Below, one piece after another: positions 6,371-13,558 of a DNA stretch of 13,558 bases (the first letter of the stretch is position 1; every line of letters begins with the position of its first letter). The stretch lies in assembly GCA_964515805.1 (NCBI GenBank), contig CAZEUZ010000093.1:1-13558 (forward strand), in the 5' to 3' direction. Origin of the DNA: CAZEUZ01 sp964515805 (lineage in GTDB: Bacteria; Pseudomonadota; Gammaproteobacteria; Pseudomonadales; Cellvibrionaceae). The position numbers were made by a program, and so were the translations under genes. Below the pieces are notes generated by a model that was given only the letters and a program-made list of their open reading frames with translations, searched no databases and was not told where the DNA came from.

Positions 6371-6946
6371 CTAAACCAAACCGGAAAAACCCATGAAGGC
6401 CAACGACATTAATCCAGCAGTAATCATGCCGATTGCAGCCCCGCGGAAAGGCATGGGTACATCAGCGGCGGCAATACGTTCGCGCATGGCTGAAAATAGC
6501 ACCAGTACTAATGAAAATCCCAGTGCGGCACCAAACCCATACAGCATAGATTCGTAAAAAGAATGCGCCTTAGCTGTATTCTGTAATGCGACACCTAATA
6601 CAGCACAATTAGTGGTTATCAATGGCAAAAACACGCCTAATACCCGGTAAAGTAATGGGCTGGCTTTTTCAATAAACATTTTGGTGAATTGCACTACGGC
6701 GGCTATCGTCAAGATGAATGAAATGGTTTTTAAATAGGTCAGTGACAGCGGCTGTAGTATGTAGGTGTAGATAACATAACTGCACACGGAAGCCAGTGTT
6801 AACACAAAGGTAGTTGCCCCACTCATTCCGATGGCGGTTTCTAATTTATTGGATACACCCATAAATGGACACAGCCCCAAAAACTGCACCAGAACAAAAT
6901 TGTTTACCAGAATAGTGCTGATTAGGATGATAAGGAATTCATTCAT
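6371..6946 (-). CDS. rsxA: Electron transport complex subunit RsxA/RnfA
   Basis: A 191-aa six-helix membrane protein of the NqrE/RnfA family, starting MNEFLIILISTILVNNFVLV and ending GLMSLAFMGFSGLV, very close to E. coli RsxA throughout. Cys26 (FLGLCPFMGV) and Cys114 (LITTNCAVLG) are the two residues that hold a membrane iron-sulfur centre with RsxE, its inverted-topology relative. The ATG lies inside the last codons of the upstream channel gene (8-base overlap), which predicts translational coupling to that channel. In E. coli the complex resets the oxidised SoxR sensor; in other bacteria it couples ferredoxin/NAD redox to ion pumping. Which applies here cannot be read from sequence. Confidence 0.97.
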   Translation of the reverse strand: MNEFLIILISTILVNNFVLVQFLGLCPFMGVSNKLETAIGMSGATTFVLTLASVCSYVIYTYILQPLSLTYLKTISFILTIAAVVQFTKMFIEKASPLLYRVLGVFLPLITTNCAVLGVALQNTAKAHSFYESMLYGFGAALGFSLVLVLFSAMRERIAAADVPMPFRGAAIGMITAGLMSLAFMGFSGLV

Positions 6947-7748
6947 GATTGTGGTGGCGTTCGTTGCTGGCCTTTAACAATGCTTTAATCTCTTTCAGTT
7001 CCAGTTGCAATTCTTCCAATGTTGGTTCACCTTTTTCACGGTTTTGTAGGGTATTTTCTTCTTCGAATGAGTTGACGACAACGCCAATAATCATGTTAAG
7101 AAAAGCAAAGGCAGTAAGAAAGATAAATGTGATGTAGTAAATCCAACTCAATGGATAAACGGACATGGTCTCATACATTACATCAGTCCAATCTTCAAAT
7201 GTCATCACTCTAAATAGCGTCAATAAACTGACTGAAATATCTCCCCATAGGTAGGGGTTGATATTTCGGAAAAGCGTTGCGCCAATAGCGGCATAGATGT
7301 AGAAGATGATAAACATCAATAAGGCGATGTAGCCGAATTGCGGCAGTGATTTTAGCAGAGAATTCAATAACAATCGCAATGCAGGAATAACAGAAACCAT
7401 GCGTAATACGCGGAATACTCTCACCAGACGGCCAACGATCGCTATATCACTATTGCTAACTGGAATAAGACTGACGGTAACAATGATTGTGTCAAATATA
7501 TTCCAGCCTTTTTTAAAGAACTGCCCTGGTTTGGGTTCGGCGATAAAACGTATGATAATTTCAAGCACAAAAATTAGGCTGATCAACCAATCCAAAACGC
7601 CGATGATTTTATTGACATGGGGTGGGATAGGATAAGTTTTAGCGCCAATCATCAATGCTGAGAAAATAATGATACCAATGACAAACAGTTCAAATGCTTT
7701 GCTAGATCGGACAGTTGCCAGTTTGAGTGAAATTTTTTGGTACAACAT
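6939..7748 (-). CDS. Voltage-gated cation channel (bacterial NaV/CaV-like, ion_trans family)
   Basis: From the ATG at 7748 this is a 269-aa single-domain six-helix channel. S1-S3 lie at about residues 19-95. S4 has arginines every third residue (R107, R110, R113, R116). S5 and the pore follow, with the filter TFEDWTD (183-189) and then S6 (about 201-227). The C-terminus (EPTLEELQLELKEIKALLK) is a coiled coil that should hold a tetramer. The conserved filter glutamate is E185; aspartates at 186 and 189 are unlike the TLESWS type of classical sodium channels and suggest calcium permeation. I prefer 7748 to an in-frame start at 7805, which lies inside cysS: at 7748 the start is 4 bases past the cysS stop, with GAGA upstream, and the size fits the family. 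It overlaps rsxA by 8 bases. Confidence 0.9.
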   Translation of the reverse strand: MLYQKISLKLATVRSSKAFELFVIGIIIFSALMIGAKTYPIPPHVNKIIGVLDWLISLIFVLEIIIRFIAEPKPGQFFKKGWNIFDTIIVTVSLIPVSNSDIAIVGRLVRVFRVLRMVSVIPALRLLLNSLLKSLPQFGYIALLMFIIFYIYAAIGATLFRNINPYLWGDISVSLLTLFRVMTFEDWTDVMYETMSVYPLSWIYYITFIFLTAFAFLNMIIGVVVNSFEEENTLQNREKGEPTLEELQLELKEIKALLKASNERHHNHE

Positions 7749-7752
7749 AGGT

Positions 7753-9153
7753 TTATTCTCGGCGCCAGCCAGTACCCTGACGAGAATCTTCCAGGATAAT
7801 ACCATGTGTTTTTAACTGTTGACGAATATCATCTGCATGCCCATAGTTTTTAGCCTGCTTGGCTTGATCACGTTCTGCGATCAGGCGTTCGATATCCTCT
7901 AATGACAATATGGTTTTACTGCCTGACTGTAAAAAATCCGTAGCGTCATGCTGCAAGATGCCCAGAATACCGCCCATAGTAATCAGTTGCCTTGCAATTG
8001 ATAGTGCGTTGTTGCGATCACCATTTGTGATAGCGATATTGATGGTTTTAACCATATCGTACATAACAGCAAGGGCAATACGTGTATTGAAATCATCATT
8101 CATTGCTTCAACAAAACGCCGATAGTAATCGCTTACTTGTAAGTCGTTATCATTGAGTGGTGGAATTTCGCCAAATTCCTTCAAAACTATATAAAAACGT
8201 TCTAAACCTACGCGCGCTTCGATCAAATTGTTTTCTGAATAGTTAATATGACTGCGATAGTGAGTGCTTACAATAAGGTAGCGAATCACTTCAGGGTGGT
8301 ATTCTTTGAGTACTTCACGGATGGTAAAGAAATTATTTTTCGATTTGCTCATTTTCTCACCGTCTATCCTCACTGCGCCAGCGTGTAGCCAATAATTAGC
8401 AAGTCGGCAGTCATTGGCCGCTTCACTCTGTGCTATTTCATTTTCGTGGTGTTGAAACAGTAAATCGGGGCCGCCACCGTGCATGTCAAAGTGATTACCC
8501 AAACAGGCTTTGCTCATTGCCGAACATTCTATATGCCACCCAGGCCGTCCCTCACCCCAAGGCGAAGGCCATGAAACTTCATCCGCACTGGCGGCTTTCC
8601 AGAGCGCAAAATCTCTTGGGTCTTCCTTTCCTTCATCAATTTCAATACGCACTCCGGTCATCATTTTCTCTGGGTCTTTACCTGATAATTTGCCATAATT
8701 CGCAAATCGTTGGACCCGATAATAAACATCGCCACTATCGGTGGCATAAGCATAACCTTTTTCTTCTAAACATTTGATCATGTTGATTATGTCGTCGATA
8801 TGTGCAGTGGCGCGAGGCTCTTGATCAGGTGGCAGAATGGCAAGCTGTTTTTCATCGTCGTGCATGGCGTCGATGAAACGAGTTGTCAGTGCGGTGTAAT
8901 TCTCCTTATTTTCTTGAGCACGGTGTAAAATTTTGTCATCGATGTCAGTGATGTTGCGAGTGTAATTAACCTGCCAACCCTGTGAACGCAGATAGCGAGT
9001 GATTACATCAAACGTTATTAGTACGCGAGCGTGACCGATATGGCAGTAATCGTAGACGGTAATGCCACACACATAGAGGCCGATCTTTCCGGGCTCAATA
9101 GGCTTAAACGCTTCTTTTTGACTGGATAGAGTGTTATAAATTTTTAAGGTCAT
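7753..9153 (-). CDS. cysS: Cysteine--tRNA ligase
   Basis: A 466-aa class I aminoacyl-tRNA synthetase that charges tRNA-Cys with cysteine. It has the HIGH signature at residues 38-41 and KMSKS at 267-271. Residues C29, C210, H235 and E239 correspond to the zinc-binding set that selects cysteine by its thiolate. The C-terminal part (IAERDQAKQAKNYGHADDIR and following) is the tRNA anticodon-binding region, and the length is close to E. coli CysS. No good Shine-Dalgarno is seen before the ATG. The gene lies 58 bases after glnS and 4 before the channel gene. The glnS-cysS neighbourhood matches Pseudomonas. Confidence 0.98.
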   Translation of the reverse strand: MTLKIYNTLSSQKEAFKPIEPGKIGLYVCGITVYDYCHIGHARVLITFDVITRYLRSQGWQVNYTRNITDIDDKILHRAQENKENYTALTTRFIDAMHDDEKQLAILPPDQEPRATAHIDDIINMIKCLEEKGYAYATDSGDVYYRVQRFANYGKLSGKDPEKMMTGVRIEIDEGKEDPRDFALWKAASADEVSWPSPWGEGRPGWHIECSAMSKACLGNHFDMHGGGPDLLFQHHENEIAQSEAANDCRLANYWLHAGAVRIDGEKMSKSKNNFFTIREVLKEYHPEVIRYLIVSTHYRSHINYSENNLIEARVGLERFYIVLKEFGEIPPLNDNDLQVSDYYRRFVEAMNDDFNTRIALAVMYDMVKTINIAITNGDRNNALSIARQLITMGGILGILQHDATDFLQSGSKTILSLEDIERLIAERDQAKQAKNYGHADDIRQQLKTHGIILEDSRQGTGWRRE

Positions 9154-9211
9154 GCTGGTGGATCACTGACAGATTGATTTCATCACAGTGTACAAGTTAA
9201 GTTGTTGTGGC

Positions 9212-10870
9212 TTAAGCACTCGCTTTCAATTCCTTGAAAGTATCCTTAAGCTCTATTGTGCGGTTAAATACCAACTGTTTTGCTCGGCTGTCCCTACAGA
9301 AATAGCCCTCTCTTTCGAATTGGAAACGTTGTTCGATATCGGCATGTTGCAAACCGACTTCACCCACGCAGTTAGTGATTACCTGCAAACTATCTGGGTT
9401 AATCATTGTATGGAGTAGTTCATCGTTTCCATCGTTGGGAGCTGGACTATTGAATAAGCGATTATACAAGCGCACTTTAAAACGTGCATTTTTTCTGCCA
9501 TCTACCCATTGAATAACCCCCTTGGGTTTGATTCCGTCCTCAGGGTTATTGCCGAGTGTTCCTTCAATGATTCGTGCTTTGATTTCAACAATCTCGCCTT
9601 GCTCATTCTTAATACATTCATCGGCCTCGACTACATAAGCATTGCGCAAGCGTACGCGTTTACCCAACACTAAGCGTTTATACTTTTTATTAGCCTGTTC
9701 ACGAAAGTCACTCGAATCGATGTAAATTTGACGGCTGAAGGGTAATTGACGTTCAGGTAAATCATCTCGTTGCGGGTGTCCTGGCGCTGTCATAACCTCA
9801 GTTTTATCGTCGGGATAGTTGGTCAGCGTCAGCAGTAACGGGTGCAGTACGCACATGGCCCGCGGAGCGTTTTTATCCAGATCATCTCTAATAGCATATT
9901 CGAGCATAGCGACATCGACAATGCCATCCGCTTTGGTTACGCCAATCATTTCACAAAAGTTGCGAATGGCTAGAGGTGTATAGCCTCGGCGCCGGAGACC
10001 GGCAATAGTAGGCATACGAGGGTCGTCCCAGCCATCGACATGACCTTCGTCTACCAACTGTTTTAACTTGCGTTTTGACATAAGAGTATAGCTGAGATTA
10101 AGTCGTCCAAACTCGTATTGTCGAGGCTTGCTAGGTACTGGTAATTTGTCGATAAACCAGTTGTAAAGTGGGCGATGATCGGCAAATTCCAGTGTACATA
10201 TAGAATGAGTGATACCTTCGATGGCGTCTACTTGTCCATGCGCAAAGTCATAGGTGGGGAAAACACACCAATCGTTTCCTGTTTGGTGGTGGGGTCGTTT
10301 GCAGATGCGGTACAAAATAGGGTCGCGAAGATTGATGTTGGGGTTGGACATATCGATCTTGGCGCGCAACACACAGTCGCCTTCTTCATAATGTCCGACA
10401 CGCATTTTCTCAAACTCTACCAAATTTTCCTCTACGCTGCGGTCACGGTAGGGGCTGTTTTTGCCGGGTTCTATCAGCGTGCCGCGGTATTTTCGGGCTT
10501 CATCGGCGGATAAGTGGTCGACATAAGCCAACCCTTTTTCGATCAGATACAGAGCCCATTGATAGAGTTGCCGGAAAGAGTCGGAGGTGTAACGAACATT
10601 TCCTGCCCAACGATAGCCAAGCCAGCGCATATCTTCAATAATGGCATCGATATATTCCTGACTTTCTTTGGTAGGATTGGTATCGTCGAGTCGTAAGTGA
10701 CAATGGCCACCAAATCTTTCTGCCAAACCAAAATTGAGACAGATAGATTTGGCATGACCGATATGTAAATGACCGTTGGGTTCAGGCGGGAAGCGAGTAA
10801 TAATTTGAGAGCAATTGCCTTCGGCTATATCTTTAGCCACGATCTGTTCAATAAAGTTTAGAGGTTTATC
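9212..10870 (-). CDS. glnS: Glutamine--tRNA ligase
   Basis: Class I synthetase charging tRNA-Gln. From the GTG at 10870 the protein is 552 aa (E. coli 554), starting MDKPLNFIEQIVAKDIAEGN. The HIGH motif is at residues 37-40 (PPEPNGHLHIGH) and MSKRK at 265-269; the C-terminal beta-barrel anticodon-binding domains are complete. The frame stays open upstream to another GTG at 10945, giving 577 aa, but that codon lies 3 bases from a TATAAT -10 box and so probably upstream of the transcript start; the extra 25 residues have no family counterpart. GAAGG lies 12 bases before the chosen GTG, a slightly long spacing, so the start is likely but not certain. First gene of the minus-strand train. Confidence 0.96.
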   Translation of the reverse strand, partial: DKPLNFIEQIVAKDIAEGNCSQIITRFPPEPNGHLHIGHAKSICLNFGLAERFGGHCHLRLDDTNPTKESQEYIDAIIEDMRWLGYRWAGNVRYTSDSFRQLYQWALYLIEKGLAYVDHLSADEARKYRGTLIEPGKNSPYRDRSVEENLVEFEKMRVGHYEEGDCVLRAKIDMSNPNINLRDPILYRICKRPHHQTGNDWCVFPTYDFAHGQVDAIEGITHSICTLEFADHRPLYNWFIDKLPVPSKPRQYEFGRLNLSYTLMSKRKLKQLVDEGHVDGWDDPRMPTIAGLRRRGYTPLAIRNFCEMIGVTKADGIVDVAMLEYAIRDDLDKNAPRAMCVLHPLLLTLTNYPDDKTEVMTAPGHPQRDDLPERQLPFSRQIYIDSSDFREQANKKYKRLVLGKRVRLRNAYVVEADECIKNEQGEIVEIKARIIEGTLGNNPEDGIKPKGVIQWVDGRKNARFKVRLYNRLFNSPAPNDGNDELLHTMINPDSLQVITNCVGEVGLQHADIEQRFQFEREGYFCRDSRAKQLVFNRTIELKDTFKELKASA

Positions 10871-10948
10871 CACTGCTTTTGCTTTACCTTCTACAATAAA
10901 ATATGTCTTGATTCTACTGGATACGTTGTTTTTTACATGAACCACTGC

Positions 10949-10977
10949 ATTATAGCGGTTTGCTATATGCCGTTCAC
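10949..10977 (-). promoter_or_regulatory. Candidate glnS promoter
   Basis: On the minus strand a perfect -10 box TATAAT (10954-10949) lies 17 bp from a weak -35 GTGAAC (10977-10972). Transcription would begin near 10942, giving a leader of about 70 bases before the chosen glnS start. It may drive the whole run to rsxE. It sits back to back with the ppiB promoter in the 220-bp divergent gap. Confidence 0.55.
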
Positions 10978-10996
10978 AATTTTTCCAATACGCTTG

Positions 10997-11026
10997 TTCG
11001 AATATTGCTGAATTTTAAGATAAAAT
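10997..11026 (+). promoter_or_regulatory. Candidate ppiB promoter
   Basis: A -10 like TAAAAT (11021-11026) is preceded at 18 bp by a weak -35 TTCGAA (10997-11002). It lies about 65 bases before the ppiB ATG. The -10 match is fair and the -35 poor, so the placement is tentative. Confidence 0.4.
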
Positions 11027-11090
11027 GGCGAACTGCTTGCAAAAAGTTAAATGCAGTCAATCATGTTTCAAACATTAAGGAATTTACTCA

Positions 11091-11591
11091 ATGATTACGA
11101 TGCATACAAGTCTCGGTGATATCTCTATAGAGTTGGATTTTGAAAAAGCCCCCAAATCTTCTGCCAATTTTAAACAATATGCTGAAGATGGCTTCTATGA
11201 GGGCACTATTTTTCACCGAGTTATCGATAATTTTATGATTCAGGGCGGTGGCTTTACCTCTGAAATGCAACAAAAGGAAACTCGTTCACCTATAGACAAT
11301 GAAGCTGACAATGGCTTAAAGAATGACTGTTACACAGTCGCCATGGCGCGTACCATGGATCCACACAGTGCTTCGTCACAATTCTTTATTAACGTCAGTG
11401 ACAACCATTTTTTAAACTATACAGCGAAAAACAGCCAAGGTTGGGGCTATTGTGTGTTCGGTAAAGTGGTTAAGGGTGAGGATATTGTAGACAAAATTAA
11501 AGGTGTTGATACCGGCAATCACGGATCTCATCAAGACGTACCTAAAGAAGCAGTAATTATCGAAACAGTGACCGTTAGCGAATCCATTTAG
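11091..11591 (+). CDS. ppiB: Peptidyl-prolyl cis-trans isomerase B (cyclophilin)
   Basis: A 166-aa cytoplasmic cyclophilin that speeds cis-trans isomerisation of prolyl bonds during folding. It has the family core IFHRVIDNFMIQGGGF with the catalytic Arg, VAMARTMDPHSASSQFFINV, and GWGYCVFGKVVKGEDIVDKI, and it aligns end to end with E. coli PpiB, finishing VPKEAVIIETVTVSES. No signal peptide is present. The ATG at 11091 is chosen over the in-frame ATG at 11100 because AAGGA lies 9 bases upstream and the N-terminus matches the family. It is divergent from glnS and followed 6 bases later by lpxH, as in Pseudomonas. Confidence 0.98.
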   Translation: MITMHTSLGDISIELDFEKAPKSSANFKQYAEDGFYEGTIFHRVIDNFMIQGGGFTSEMQQKETRSPIDNEADNGLKNDCYTVAMARTMDPHSASSQFFINVSDNHFLNYTAKNSQGWGYCVFGKVVKGEDIVDKIKGVDTGNHGSHQDVPKEAVIIETVTVSESI

Positions 11592-11597
11592 ACGGCT

Positions 11598-12332
11598 ATG
11601 GCCACTTTTTTTATCTCCGATTTACATCTTGACCCCAAGTGTCCGGCAATCATTCAAGCTTTTTATCGTTTCCTCGATAAAATTTCAATGAATCCTCAAA
11701 CGGAATCCCTCTATATTTTAGGCGACTTTTTTGAGGTGTGGTTGGGTGATGATGACGATACTCCAGCGTATTCTGAGATAAAAGTTGCTTTGCGAAATGC
11801 AGCGGACAGAGGAGTCAATACCTTTATCATGCACGGCAATCGGGATTTTTTATTGGGTGAGTCTTTTTGTCGTGCTGCGGGTGCAGAGCTAATTTCCGAG
11901 CCAACGATAGTTACCGTAGACGGCCAATCATTATTATTGATGCACGGTGATAGCCTCTGTACCAGAGATATCGATTATATGCAGTTTCGGAGGCAGGTAA
12001 GAAATCATCATTGGCAACAGCAGTTTTTGGCTCAGTCACTGGCGGATAGAAAGCTTTATGTCGCTGCCGCCCGGCAGCAGAGTAAAAGCTTAACTCAACG
12101 AAAAGCGGAAGATATAATGGATGTTACTCCTGCTGCAGTTGGAAAAATGTTTGTCGAACACTCGGTAAAGACACTTGTTCACGGGCATACGCATCGTCCC
12201 GCACGCCATCAACTCACTGTACACGGTAAAGCGTGCGAACGCATTGTTCTTGGTGACTGGGATCAATACGGGTGGTATCTTGTGTCAGAACAGGGGCAGT
12301 TGACATTAGAGAAGTTTTTGATTGAATCGTGA
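11598..12332 (+). CDS. lpxH: UDP-2,3-diacylglucosamine hydrolase LpxH
   Basis: A 244-aa metallophosphoesterase that cleaves UDP-2,3-diacylglucosamine to lipid X and UMP at the inner membrane, the fourth step of lipid A synthesis. Metal-binding motifs are all present: SDLHL (D8, H10), GDFFEVWLGDDDD (D43), HGNRDFL (N81), MHGDSL (H116) and HGHTHRPA (H195, H197). The region around residues 130-170, rich in Gln, Arg and Ala, corresponds to the helical cap that holds the acyl chains. It confirms a Gram-negative outer membrane. The gene follows ppiB by 6 bases and is probably co-transcribed with it. No strong ribosome site is seen. Confidence 0.97.
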   Translation: MATFFISDLHLDPKCPAIIQAFYRFLDKISMNPQTESLYILGDFFEVWLGDDDDTPAYSEIKVALRNAADRGVNTFIMHGNRDFLLGESFCRAAGAELISEPTIVTVDGQSLLLMHGDSLCTRDIDYMQFRRQVRNHHWQQQFLAQSLADRKLYVAAARQQSKSLTQRKAEDIMDVTPAAVGKMFVEHSVKTLVHGHTHRPARHQLTVHGKACERIVLGDWDQYGWYLVSEQGQLTLEKFLIES

Positions 12333-12360
12333 AAATATTGAATCTCGCAGGATTGATAAC

Positions 12361-12388
12361 TTGCGTTGTTGCCGATAATCCATAAAAT
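12361..12388 (+). promoter_or_regulatory. Tentative ilvI promoter
   Basis: In the 140-bp gap before ilvI, TTGCGT (12361-12366) and TAAAAT (12383-12388) are 16 bp apart. Another weak pair, TTGTAC (12392) and CTGAAT (12415), is 17 bp apart. Neither is strong. No clear terminator for lpxH and no attenuator hairpin was seen in this gap. Confidence 0.3.
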
Positions 12389-12441
12389 GCCTTGTACGCT
12401 GATCGAGTGAAAATCTGAATGTTAAATTTTACTGTGAGAAT

Positions 12442-12468
12442 AGGTTAACAAAAGGTTAATAAGGTAAC
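12442..12468 (+). repeat. Triple AGGTTAA-like motif upstream of ilvI
   Basis: AGGTTAA at 12442, AGGTTAA at 12453 and AGGTAAC at 12462 lie in a row 11 and 9 bases apart just before the ilvI start. The last copy provides the AAGG ribosome-binding site. The other two may be a protein-binding site or chance in A-rich DNA. Confidence 0.4.
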
Positions 12469-12472
12469 AAAA

Positions 12473-13558
12473 GTGGAGATGCTTTCCGGTGGTGACATAT
12501 TGATCCGTGCCCTTCAAGATGAAGGCGTGGAATTGGTTTATGGTTATCCTGGCGGAGCCGCCTTGCATATATACGATGCGCTGTTTCGCCAGGACAAAGT
12601 CAGGCATATATTAGTTCGGCATGAGCAGGCTGCGACTCATGCGGCCGACGCCTATTCTCGAGCGACGGGCAAAGTGGGCACTGTTCTGGTAACCTCCGGG
12701 CCTGGCGCCACCAACGCGATTACGGGTATTGCTACAGCCTTTATGGATTCCATTCCCATGGTCGTTATTTCGGGTCAAGTGCCCACTACGAAGATTGGCG
12801 AAGATGCTTTTCAAGAGACCGACATGGTGGGTGTCTCCAGGCCTATCGTCAAACATAGTTTCTTGGTTACTGATCCGTTGAAGATAGCTGAAACTGTTAA
12901 AAAGGCATACTACATTGCTGCTTCCGGCCGCCCCGGGCCGGTGGTTATCGATATTCCGAAAGACGTTACCGATCCTGGTAAAAAATACGACTACAGCTAC
13001 CCCGATACCGTTAGTATCCGGTCCTACTCACCGTCTTCCCGAGGTCATGTTGGACAAATAAAAAAAGGTGTTCAGCTACTTCTCGACGCCAAGCGTCCTA
13101 TTATTTACGCTGGTGGGGGCGTTATTTTGGGAAATGCTTCTGCACTCTTGACTGAATTGGCGCAATTATTGAATTTTCCAGTCACCAATACTTTAATGGG
13201 TTTGGGGTGCTACCCCGGTTCCGATAAGCAGTTTCTTGGTATGTTGGGTATGCATGGTACCTATGAAGCCAATTCCGCCATGCACTACAGCGACCTGGTT
13301 TTAGCTGTCGGTGTCCGTTTTGATGATCGGGTAACCAATAGTTTGGAAAAATTTTGTCCTACAGCGACAATTATTCATATCGATATTGATCCTGCCTCCA
13401 TTTCCAAAACCATCAAGGCTGACCTGCCCATAGTGGGCGATTCCGTTCACGTGCTTACGGAAATGCTTAACGCGGTCAAGCAGACGACAGAGCGTCCGGA
13501 CGAAAGCGCGCTCGACGATTGGTGGCGGTTAATTGATCAATGGCGTCAAGATTACGGT
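12473..13558 (+). CDS. ilvI: Acetolactate synthase large subunit (3' end beyond window)
   Basis: The first 362 codons of the thiamine-diphosphate enzyme that joins two pyruvates into acetolactate, the first common step of valine, leucine and isoleucine synthesis. The N-terminal domain has VYGYPGGAALHIYDAL, the catalytic glutamate E51 in VRHEQAATHAADAYSR, TSGPGATNAITGIATAFMDS and SGRPGPVVIDIPKDV. The central FAD-binding domain follows, with MLGMHGTYEAN and VGVRFDDRVTN. It is closer to E. coli IlvI than to catabolic acetolactate synthases. I chose the GTG at 12473 rather than the ATG at 12479: it gives the family-typical start MEMLSG and has AAGG 8 bases upstream. The C-terminal ThDP domain and any ilvH lie past the edge. 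Confidence 0.96.
   Translation, partial: MEMLSGGDILIRALQDEGVELVYGYPGGAALHIYDALFRQDKVRHILVRHEQAATHAADAYSRATGKVGTVLVTSGPGATNAITGIATAFMDSIPMVVISGQVPTTKIGEDAFQETDMVGVSRPIVKHSFLVTDPLKIAETVKKAYYIAASGRPGPVVIDIPKDVTDPGKKYDYSYPDTVSIRSYSPSSRGHVGQIKKGVQLLLDAKRPIIYAGGGVILGNASALLTELAQLLNFPVTNTLMGLGCYPGSDKQFLGMLGMHGTYEANSAMHYSDLVLAVGVRFDDRVTNSLEKFCPTATIIHIDIDPASISKTIKADLPIVGDSVHVLTEMLNAVKQTTERPDESALDDWWRLIDQWRQDYG

Noticed and set aside
5697..6374. Plus-strand frames opposite rsxB and rsxC
   Set aside because: They are antisense shadows of intact, well-recognised iron-sulfur protein genes.
12419..12448. Nine-codon frame upstream of ilvI as a possible attenuator leader peptide
   Set aside because: It holds only single Leu, Val and Ile codons, lacks a ribosome site, and no alternative hairpins or terminator follow.
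1..13558. CRISPR arrays, tRNA or rRNA genes, riboswitches
   Set aside because: No regularly spaced repeats, tRNA-like cloverleaf sequences, rRNA segments or recognised riboswitch cores were seen on either strand.

Overview
The window looks like the chromosome of a marine-type gammaproteobacterium. The block lpxH-ppiB-glnS-cysS has the same order as in Pseudomonas aeruginosa. The Rsx/Rnf complex has its standard gammaproteobacterial subunit set and order A-B-C-D-G-E, and the proteins read as Pseudomonadales/Cellvibrionales-like. The species cannot be named from this sequence. Almost everything between 1 and 10.9 kb is on the minus strand; 11.1 kb to the end is on the plus strand.

Left end (1-1022), accessory DNA. 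Positions 1-230 are the left end of an IS3-family insertion sequence with the start of its orfA transposase. It abuts what looks like integron cassette DNA. A RelE/ParE-type toxin and a ribbon-helix-helix antitoxin (400-950, minus) are followed directly by a foldable attC site (335-405), and the toxin stop codon lies inside the attC R'' box. The toxin-antitoxin pair has its own promoter with a perfect 10-bp inverted-repeat operator just inside a possible second cassette junction near 1022. No integron integrase gene is in the window.

Centre (1131-10977), one long minus-strand gene train. In transcription order it is glnS, cysS, a voltage-gated ion channel, rsxA, rsxB, rsxC, a 93-aa coiled-coil protein, rsxD, rsxG and rsxE, ending at a probable terminator (1131-1166). 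Gaps from cysS onward are 43 bases or less, several genes overlap, and the 58-bp glnS-cysS gap shows no clear terminator. The Rsx/Rnf complex is a membrane redox-driven ion pump/oxidoreductase, and a pore-forming ion channel is translationally coupled to its first gene. The 93-aa protein resembles the C-terminal tail of RsxC and is the most unusual gene here. The channel selectivity filter (TFEDWTD) carries extra acidic residues and may favour calcium. The nth gene that often follows rsxE is absent; cassette DNA lies there instead.

Right end (10.98-13.56 kb), divergent housekeeping genes: ppiB (cyclophilin), lpxH (UDP-2,3-diacylglucosamine hydrolase, lipid A synthesis), and the first 362 codons of ilvI (acetolactate synthase large subunit), which runs off the window.
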